The notes under the pieces were generated by a model. That model was not told where the DNA came from and did not search any database. It worked only from the letters and a program-made list of their open reading frames with translations. From DASSNR01 sp036278935 (GTDB lineage: Bacteria > Gemmatimonadota > Gemmatimonadetes > Gemmatimonadales > Gemmatimonadaceae): a DNA stretch of 29,777 nucleotides. Below are positions 7,467-13,779 of this stretch, piece after piece. The stretch is from positions 1-29,777 of the forward strand of contig DASUKA010000039.1 of the NCBI GenBank assembly GCA_036278935.1, written 5' to 3'. Within the stretch, counting starts at the first letter, position 1. Every line of letters begins with the position of its first letter. The translations under genes and the position numbers were made by a program.

Positions 7467-10400
7467 CTACCGATCGCGCGTCTGGTCGGTGACTTCGACG
7501 TACCCGAAGCTGCCCGGGCCCGTCGCACGGTCGACGCGAACGGTCTGCTGGAGCGTCTTGCCATCCACGGTAATGGTGGCCAGATAGTCTCCCGGCTTCA
7601 CCTCCCCGGCTCCGCCGCGGCCAAAGCCGCCACGGCCGCGCTGGATGGCTCCGGCGGCGCGCAGCGCCTGGAAGATGTCACCCATCACGTCCTGGCTGAG
7701 GCCGGCTGCCGCACCACCCCGGCCGCCGCGCCGCTGTGCACCGCGCGCGTTGGGCGCTGGCGACTCGGCGGGCCGCTCCTGGAACTGGCCGGGCGTACCG
7801 CCACCCCCACGGCCACCGCGGAAGAAGGCGCGCAGGTTCCCGCCACCCTCCATCTGCTTCCGCAGACGGTCGAGCTGCGCCTGGGAGGCCGTACCCGCCT
7901 TTGCCAGCGAATCGAACACCGCGTCCGTCTTGCGTGCGGCGATGATGCTGTCGCGCACGCCGGCGGGCGAGAGCGGTGCGCGCGGTGGCGCCGCGCCGCG
8001 GAAGTTCCACGTCACGAAGTGCAGCCCCGGCGTACCCGGCCCGTTGACCGTCTGGACCGTATCGCCGCTCACGTTGGTGATCACGATCTTCACCTGGCTG
8101 GCGGCTGCCCGGCGTCCCCGCCGCATGCCGCCGTTGCCATTACCGTCCGGACCGCTGGACGACTCGGCGGCCGTGGTCTCGCTGTGGACGGCCGAAGTGA
8201 GGCGATAGGCGATCGCCGCGCCGTAGGGCTTGCTCTGCGCCTCGTACATCCCCTGCGCCGTGGACTCATCCGGGCCGGTCCGCTGCCCGTACTCGTACGC
8301 CACCATGGGCTTGAACAGATGGGCCGACTCAGCCAGCACGTTGGAGGACATCTGTTCCAGCGGCGCGATGTTCGTGATCCAGATTCCGCGGCCGAAGGTG
8401 GCCGCGATGAGATCATGCGCGCGTGGCTGAATCTGCAGGTCGAACACCGGCACCGTGGGCAGCCCTGTCATGAAGCGCTGCCAGTGGGCGCCGGCATCAC
8501 GCGAGACGTACGCACCCACGCTCGTGCCCACGAAGAGGAGGTTCTGATCGACCGGATCCTCGCGGATCACGTGCACGTGGTTCGGCCCGCCCGTGGGCAG
8601 GTTGTTCGCGATGGACGCGAAGCTCTTGCCACCGTTGTGCGTCACGTAGAGGTACGGCGTGAAGTCATTGGTGCGGTGGTTGTCGAACGACACGTAGAAG
8701 GTGAGCGAATCGAAGTGCGACGGCTCGATGCGCGACACGTAGGTGAGCGGCGGCACGCCGGGGAAGCGCCCGGTGAGGTTGGTCCAGCTCCCGCCATCGT
8801 TGGTCGTCATCCAGACGTTGCCATCATCGGTCCCGGCGTAGAGCAGTCCGGGCCGGATGGGCGACTCGGCGAGTGCCACCACCGTGCCGTAGACCTCCGC
8901 GCCGGTGGCGTCGTTGGTGATGCCGCCCGTGGTCTTGATGCTGATCTGGATCTTCTTCTGATCGTTGGTCGTGAGATCCGGGGAGATCGGGTACCAGTGC
9001 TCGCCGCGGTCGGTGGACTTGAGCACCCGGTTCGCGCCCACGTAGAGCGTCGCGTGGTTGTGGTGCGAGATGAAATACGGCGTCTCCCAGTTGAAGCGCA
9101 GGTCGAAATCGATGGAATCCTGCTTCTGCTGCGCGCGGAGCGCGGCGATGTGCTGCTTCATCGCCTTCGTCTCGGGCTTGGTCGTGTCGCCACGCGCGAT
9201 GATGATGGAATCCTCGAACTGCTGATAGTGGTCGCGCCACGAGGGCTTGTTCAGGCGCGAGCGCTCTCCGGTGGCGTAATCCACACGGCCGATGCCGAAG
9301 TTCTGCGACTCGGCATAGATCGTGTTCGGGTCCATGGGATCCTGCGCGGTGTAGAAGCCGTCGCCGCCACCCACGGTGAACCAATCGCGCGGGGTGATCG
9401 GGCCATCCTTCGACGCGCTCGGCCCGCACCAGGCGCCGTTGTCCTGCAGGCCGCCGCACACCCGGTAGGGCACCGCGTAGTCGTAGCTCACGTCGTAGAA
9501 CTGACCGATCGTCAGGTTGTTCAGATGGCGGAAGTTCCCGCCGCGGTCCCAGGTCTGGTAGATGCCGCCATCGTTGCCGATGATCCAGTGCTGGCCATCG
9601 TTGGGATCGATCCAGATGGCATGGTCATCGACGTGAGCGCCACCCGTGGTGGTGCGCACGGTCTTGCCGCCATCGTTCGAGAACTGGAACGGCGTGGACG
9701 ACCAGTAGACGCGATTGGGATTCTCGGGGTCCACCGCCACCTGGGAGTAGTAGAAGGGGCGGGTATCCTTGTCGTTCATCCATTTCCACGTCTTGCCGCC
9801 GTCCTCCGAGCGGTAGAGCCCGCTCTGGAGCCGGTTGTGGTTCGCGGCGCCCTTGTCGTCCGCCATGCTGGCCGGGACCGGATACGGGGCCTTGCCGCCG
9901 CGGATGGAATCGGCTTCCACCAGCGCGTAGACCACGTTCGGGTTGCTCTTGGAGACGGCGATCCCGATGCGCCCCTTGTCGGTGGAGGGGAAGCCGCCGC
10001 CCTTGATCTCGGTCCACGTCTTCCCGGCATCCGTGGTCTTCCAGAGTCCGCTGCCCGGGCCGCCGCTGTACAGCGAGTAGGGTGTGCGATAGCGCTGGTA
10101 GCTCGACGCGTAGAGCACGTTGGGATTCGACGGATCCATGACGACGTCCACGAAGCCCGTCTTGTCATCGATGAACTTGCTGAGATGCCACGTCTTGCCG
10201 CCATCGGTGCTCTTGTAGAGCCCGCGCTCCTTATTGGGCTCCCAGGCGTGCCCCAGCGCGGCGACGTAGACGACATCGGCGTTGCGCGGATCGACTACGA
10301 TGCGGCCGATCTGCTGGGTCTCCTTGAGCCCCATGAACTGCCAGGTCTTGCCGCCATCGGTGCTCTTGAACACGCCGCCACCGGTCTCGATGGTGTTGCG

Positions 10401-10748
10401 CGTGTTCTGGTCGCCGGTGCCGACGTACACCACGTTGGTGTCGGAGGGCGCGATGGCGATGGCGCCCAGCGCGACGACATCCTGGTGGTTGAAGATGGGC
10501 TGGAAGGTGGTGCCAGCGTTGGTGGTCTTCCAGATACCACCGCCGGCGGCGCCGATGTAGAAGGTTTTGGAGGGGCTCGGAATACCGGCGATGGTATTGA
10601 CGCGGCCGCCCATGTTGGCGGGGCCAATGTTCCGCCATCGGAATCCCGCCAGCGTGGCGGAATCCAATTGCGTGTTCTGCGCCTGGGCGGCGAGCGGTAC
10701 GAAGGCCACCGCACCGGCGAGAAGAGGAATCAGCCGTTGAAGTCGCAT
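7467..10748 (-). CDS. Exported sortilin/VPS10-type multi-Asp-box beta-propeller protein
   Basis: Predicted secreted protein of 1093 residues. The chosen ATG (10746-10748) starts a good signal peptide (MRLQRLIPLLAG, cleavage near AAQAQ); the longer upstream frame lacks signal character. The first 800 or so residues are a large propeller with at least nine Asp-box (BNR)-type motifs: STDGGKTW twice (about 127 and 180), TTDAGKTW, SEDGGKTW, SNDGGKT, STDRGEHW, TNDGGSW, HNGGKSF and SRDAGAHW. This is the architecture of the 'VPS10/sortilin, glycosyl hydrolase-like' family. The C-terminal part has Ig/FlgD-like segments (VKIVITNVSGDTVQ, PGDYLATITVDGK) flanking a Gly/Arg-rich low-complexity insert (about 960-1050). 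Catalysis is not established: such proteins are annotated as glycosidases but may be binding or sorting proteins. No clear Shine-Dalgarno site precedes the start. Confidence 0.85.
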   Translation of the reverse strand: MRLQRLIPLLAGAVAFVPLAAQAQNTQLDSATLAGFRWRNIGPANMGGRVNTIAGIPSPSKTFYIGAAGGGIWKTTNAGTTFQPIFNHQDVVALGAIAIAPSDTNVVYVGTGDQNTRNTIETGGGVFKSTDGGKTWQFMGLKETQQIGRIVVDPRNADVVYVAALGHAWEPNKERGLYKSTDGGKTWHLSKFIDDKTGFVDVVMDPSNPNVLYASSYQRYRTPYSLYSGGPGSGLWKTTDAGKTWTEIKGGGFPSTDKGRIGIAVSKSNPNVVYALVEADSIRGGKAPYPVPASMADDKGAANHNRLQSGLYRSEDGGKTWKWMNDKDTRPFYYSQVAVDPENPNRVYWSSTPFQFSNDGGKTVRTTTGGAHVDDHAIWIDPNDGQHWIIGNDGGIYQTWDRGGNFRHLNNLTIGQFYDVSYDYAVPYRVCGGLQDNGAWCGPSASKDGPITPRDWFTVGGGDGFYTAQDPMDPNTIYAESQNFGIGRVDYATGERSRLNKPSWRDHYQQFEDSIIIARGDTTKPETKAMKQHIAALRAQQKQDSIDFDLRFNWETPYFISHHNHATLYVGANRVLKSTDRGEHWYPISPDLTTNDQKKIQISIKTTGGITNDATGAEVYGTVVALAESPIRPGLLYAGTDDGNVWMTTNDGGSWTNLTGRFPGVPPLTYVSRIEPSHFDSLTFYVSFDNHRTNDFTPYLYVTHNGGKSFASIANNLPTGGPNHVHVIREDPVDQNLLFVGTSVGAYVSRDAGAHWQRFMTGLPTVPVFDLQIQPRAHDLIAATFGRGIWITNIAPLEQMSSNVLAESAHLFKPMVAYEYGQRTGPDESTAQGMYEAQSKPYGAAIAYRLTSAVHSETTAAESSSGPDGNGNGGMRRGRRAAASQVKIVITNVSGDTVQTVNGPGTPGLHFVTWNFRGAAPPRAPLSPAGVRDSIIAARKTDAVFDSLAKAGTASQAQLDRLRKQMEGGGNLRAFFRGGRGGGGTPGQFQERPAESPAPNARGAQRRGGRGGAAAGLSQDVMGDIFQALRAAGAIQRGRGGFGRGGAGEVKPGDYLATITVDGKTLQQTVRVDRATGPGSFGYVEVTDQTRDR

Positions 10749-10904
10749 GACAGATGGGGGCTGAGGGTGGGAACGCTGGAACGAGGGCGCGGATTCGTTC
10801 ACGCGCGGCTCACTCCATCCCACTGAGTGGAATGGAGCGGGGCCGCTGCATTTATACAATACGTTGCGAAAAGGGAAAGCGCTGCGGAAGGGGGAGAGGT
10901 TGGG

Positions 10905-10958
10905 CAGTGGGTCCGTGACCCACTGACCCACTCCTCTCGCCTTTCTCCTCTCTTGCCG
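10905..10958. repeat. Intergenic octad/heptad repeats and hairpin
   Basis: Between the beta-lactamase-like and sortilin-like genes. Two adjacent TGACCCAC octads (10916-10923 and 10924-10931; GTGGGTCA on the minus strand) are followed by seven-base units CTCCTCT, CGCCTTT, CTCCTCT and CTTGCCG (10931-10958). A 9-bp hairpin (10905-10913 with 10917-10925, loop CGT) overlaps the octads and could terminate the beta-lactamase-like transcript. The same repeat types occur near 13600-13755 and 22810-22909. Confidence 0.6.
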
Positions 10959-11873
10959 TTACCGCACCCGCGTTCCGTACGGCGTCACGCCCGCCAGGCG
11001 GATGAAGTAGGCGTACGCGGCTTTCGCGGCCGCGCGGATGGCGTCGTCGCCGTCGGTGCCGCCGTAGCTGGTCATCGTCGCGATCACAAATGGGCGGCCG
11101 GGGAGCTCCACCAGTGCCCAGCTCGTGGCCACACCCGTGATCCCGCCCGGCTTGGAGGCCACCGGAATGCGCGCGGGGATGACCGACCGCACGGGCTCGT
11201 CCTTGGGCAGCTCGAGCAGCTGGGTGACACGGTGGCACGCGGCGGCGGAGAGAGGGAGGGCGCAATGCGCCAGCCGAGCCATGATGGACGCAGCTTCCGC
11301 GGGCGTGGAGATGTTCTCCTGGCCGCGCGCCGACGCCTCGGGACGGATCATGTACCGCTGCAGCTTCGTCTGCGTGAATCCCATGGTGCGCAGGGTGTGG
11401 TTGACCGAATCCATCCCCACGGTGTGGATGAGCAGATTGGTGGCCCCATTGTCGCTCAGCGTGATCATGAGTACGGCGAGATCCGCGTTGGAGAGCTCGG
11501 AGCCGCCGTCGGAGAAGTACTGCAACACGCCGCTCCCGCCCGTGCGGGTGTCCGCCGTGATCCGTCGTTGCTGCGTGAGGAGCGCCGGATGTGCATCGGC
11601 CTGGCGGTAGAGCTCGATGAGGATAGGCACCTTGATCGCGCTCCCCTGGGGGAAAACGAGGTCTTGGTTCACGCCGATGTGCGAGGAGTCCGTGAGGTCG
11701 ATGATCTCGATCCCGAAGACGCCATTGAAGGCATCGGAGATGTGCGTCAGCTGCGTGAGGAGCTTGCCCCGCAGGATGGCGCGATTCGGAGCTTGCGCGG
11801 CTGCAGGGGCAGGCGCCAAACCAACGACAGCGGCGAGCGCCAGCGGTACCGCGGCGCGGCGGAATGTCCACAT
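10959..11873 (-). CDS. Class A beta-lactamase-like serine hydrolase
   Basis: Exported penicillin-recognising enzyme of 304 residues. The ATG at 11871-11873 begins a signal peptide (MWTFRRAAVPLALAAVVG, cleavage near AAAQA); no convincing ribosome-binding site is visible. Active-site set: SAIK (Ser78, Lys81), the SDN loop (140-142), a Glu166-like residue at Glu179 in PEASARGQENISTP, and KPG (241-243) in place of the usual KTG. KPG is common in the 'beta-lactamase2' branch (PF13354-like), so real beta-lactamase activity is possible but not assured; a D,D-peptidase or esterase role is the alternative. Two cysteines (204 and 213) could form a disulfide in the periplasm. It diverges from the D-aminoacylase gene, and the sortilin-like gene follows on the same strand. 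Confidence 0.85.
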   Translation of the reverse strand: MWTFRRAAVPLALAAVVGLAPAPAAAQAPNRAILRGKLLTQLTHISDAFNGVFGIEIIDLTDSSHIGVNQDLVFPQGSAIKVPILIELYRQADAHPALLTQQRRITADTRTGGSGVLQYFSDGGSELSNADLAVLMITLSDNGATNLLIHTVGMDSVNHTLRTMGFTQTKLQRYMIRPEASARGQENISTPAEAASIMARLAHCALPLSAAACHRVTQLLELPKDEPVRSVIPARIPVASKPGGITGVATSWALVELPGRPFVIATMTSYGGTDGDDAIRAAAKAAYAYFIRLAGVTPYGTRVR

Positions 11874-11882
11874 GGGAGATCG

Positions 11883-11924
11883 AGGGAGAAGGGGCCAGGG
11901 AGAAGGGAACAGGGAATCGGGAAA
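11883..11924 (+). repeat. Degenerate heptad repeat in the divergent intergenic region
   Basis: Six consecutive seven-base units in one register: AGGGAGA, AGGGGCC, AGGGAGA, AGGGAAC, AGGGAAT and CGGGAAA. They lie just upstream of the beta-lactamase-like start codon, within its 5' leader or promoter, in the gap to the divergent D-aminoacylase gene. Period seven and purine bias match the arrays near 13600 and 22840. Confidence 0.65.
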
Positions 11925-12046
11925 TGCGTGGAAGACCCTCGCGCCCGCGGGGACGCGTGGGCAATATAGGGATTGACGTGCAGGACGGGGCGCGCCGGCC
12001 ACGAGATGGGCGCGCTCCGTATCCCTACAACCCGTGGTGTGCCTCC

Positions 12047-13639
12047 ATGCCGATCGTTCGCCGTGCGGCCGTATTCTTCCTCTGCGCTCTCGCGCTCGTT
12101 GGTGCGCCGACGCTGCGCGCTCAATCGGACTCGGTGGCGGTGCTCATCCGCGGCGGCAGCGTGGTGGATGGCACCGGCAGCCCGGCTCGCGTGACCGACG
12201 TGGGCATTCGCGGCGACCGGATCGTCTTTGTCGGTGACGGAGCAGCCGCGCATCTCCGCGCCGGGCGTACCATCGATGCCAGCGGGCTCGTGGTGGCGCC
12301 GGGGTTCATCGATGCCCACACGCACACGGCGGGCGACCTCTCCAGCCCGTCGCGTCACGCCAACGAGCCGTACCTCATGCAGGGCGTCACGACGGTCGTC
12401 ACTGGGAACGATGGCTCGAGCCCGTTGCACATCGCCAGGACGCTGGCCACCTGGCGGCGGCAGGGGATCGGCACCAACGCGGCACTGTTCATTGGTGAAG
12501 GGTCGGTGCGTTCCGCCGTGATGGGAATGTCGGACGCCAAGCCGACGGCGGCGCAGCTCGACAGCATGCGCGCGCTCGTGGCGCGCGGCATGAAGGGGGG
12601 CGCCCTGGGGCTCTCCACCGGGCTCTACTATGCGCCCGGAAGCTATGCGTCCACCGACGAGGTCATCGCGCTGGCCAAGGTGGCGGCCGCGCACGGCGGG
12701 ATCTACGACACGCACCTGCGCGACGAGAGCTCGTATACCATCGGGCTCATCGGCGCGGTGAACGAAGCGATCCGCATCGGGCGCGAGGCACACATCCCGA
12801 TCCACATCTCGCACATCAAGGCGCTCGGCGTGGACGTGTGGGGAGAGAGCGATACCGTGATCGCGCTCATCGATCATGCGCGCGCCCAGGGGGTGCAGGT
12901 AAGCGCGTGCCAGTATCCGTACACCGCATCGGGCACGAGCATCGGGGCGGCGCTCCTGCCGCGCTGGGCGGAGGCCGGCGGGCGCGACTCGCTGCGCGCG
13001 CGCATTGCCAACCCCGCGACGCACGCGAGGCTGGTGGCCGACATGAAGAACAACCTCAGGCGGCGCGGGGGCGCGGCCTCGCTCCTGATCACGGCCAGGA
13101 AGAACCCGGCGATCGCGGAGAAGACGCTCGCGCAGGTGGCTGAGGCACGGCACGAGTCGCCGATCGATGCGGCGATCGAGATCGTGAAGGCGGGCGACGC
13201 GAGCGCGGCGTCGTTCAACATGAAGGAGTCGGACATCGATCACTTCATGGTGCAGCCCTGGGTGATGACCTGCTCCGATGGCGTGAACGGCCACCCGCGC
13301 AAGTACGGAACCTTCCCCAAGAAGCTGCGGGAGTATGTCTACACGCGCCACCTGCTCACCCTGCCGCAGATGGTGCACGTGAGCAGCGGGCTCACCGCCC
13401 GGACGCTCCAGCTCGACGGTCGTGGCACGATCGCCGTCGGGAAATACGCCGATGTGATCGTCTTCGACCCGAAGACGGTAGCCGACCGGGCGACCTACCA
13501 GAAGCCCGACCTGTTCGCCACCGGGATGCGCTACGTTCTGGTGAACGGCGAGTTTGCCGTGGACGGCGGGAAATACACCGGCGCGCTGGCGGGGCGGGCC
13601 ATTGAGAAAGGAGAAAGGAGAGAGGAGAGTGGGTTATGA
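12047..13639 (+). CDS. Exported N-acyl-D-amino-acid deacylase family amidohydrolase
   Basis: Predicted periplasmic metal-dependent amidohydrolase of 530 residues, likely releasing D-amino acids from N-acyl derivatives. The ATG at 12047 starts a signal peptide (MPIVRRAAVFFLCALALVG, cleavage near LRAQS). Family features: IRGGSVVDGTG at the start of the composite beta-sandwich, PGFIDAHTH with His91 and His93, THLRDE (His223), HISHIK (His253, His256) and CSDG (Asp411), ending in the GKYADVIVFDP sandwich motif. The family's usual metal-ligand cysteine in GNCG is replaced: here the loop reads TGNDGSS with Asp122. The last dozen residues (IEKGERREESGL) are encoded by a purine-rich heptad repeat and look like a recent extension. 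Substrate is not certain; dihydroorotase-like peptidases are related alternatives. Confidence 0.85.
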   Translation: MPIVRRAAVFFLCALALVGAPTLRAQSDSVAVLIRGGSVVDGTGSPARVTDVGIRGDRIVFVGDGAAAHLRAGRTIDASGLVVAPGFIDAHTHTAGDLSSPSRHANEPYLMQGVTTVVTGNDGSSPLHIARTLATWRRQGIGTNAALFIGEGSVRSAVMGMSDAKPTAAQLDSMRALVARGMKGGALGLSTGLYYAPGSYASTDEVIALAKVAAAHGGIYDTHLRDESSYTIGLIGAVNEAIRIGREAHIPIHISHIKALGVDVWGESDTVIALIDHARAQGVQVSACQYPYTASGTSIGAALLPRWAEAGGRDSLRARIANPATHARLVADMKNNLRRRGGAASLLITARKNPAIAEKTLAQVAEARHESPIDAAIEIVKAGDASAASFNMKESDIDHFMVQPWVMTCSDGVNGHPRKYGTFPKKLREYVYTRHLLTLPQMVHVSSGLTARTLQLDGRGTIAVGKYADVIVFDPKTVADRATYQKPDLFATGMRYVLVNGEFAVDGGKYTGALAGRAIEKGERREESGL

Positions 13640-13677
13640 GTCATGAGTTGTGGGTAATGAATCGCGGGTCGTGGAAT
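13601..13677 (+). repeat. Eleven-unit degenerate heptad array overlapping a gene end
   Basis: In one fixed register from 13601: ATTGAGA, AAGGAGA, AAGGAGA, GAGGAGA, GTGGGTT, ATGAGTC, ATGAGTT, GTGGGTA, ATGAATC, GCGGGTC and GTGGAAT. Units share the pattern purine-N-G-purine-purine-(G/T)-N. The first five and a half units lie inside the D-aminoacylase coding sequence and supply its last codons and stop; the rest is intergenic. Confidence 0.75.
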
Positions 13678-13731
13678 AGCGCTCGGGGAGCAGCGCTGCG
13701 GCGCCAGTCGCCTCTCGCGTCTGGCCGTTTC

Positions 13732-13755
13732 TGACCTGCTGACCTACTGACCTGC
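13732..13755 (-). repeat. Three tandem octads upstream of the GH15 gene
   Basis: TGACCTGC, TGACCTAC and TGACCTGC in tandem (GCAGGTCA, GTAGGTCA, GCAGGTCA on the minus strand), ending 24 bases before the GH15 start codon. The unit differs by one or two bases from the GTGGGTCA octads at 10916-10931 and 22810-22825. In all three places the octads lie close to heptad repeats and an ACGGC element. Confidence 0.65.
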
Positions 13756-13779
13756 TGCTTCACATATCTCTCCTGTCCC

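Noticed and set aside
8019..10826. Plus-strand open frame of 935 codons opposite the sortilin-like gene
   Set aside because: Its translation is rich in Arg, His, Gly and Val without domains, and it mirrors a gene with clear Asp-box repeats. It is a GC-rich antisense shadow.
11747..13378. Minus-strand open frame of 543 codons across the bla-like/D-aminoacylase junction
   Set aside because: It overlaps two genes with intact active-site motifs and signal peptides; its own translation is Arg/His-rich filler.
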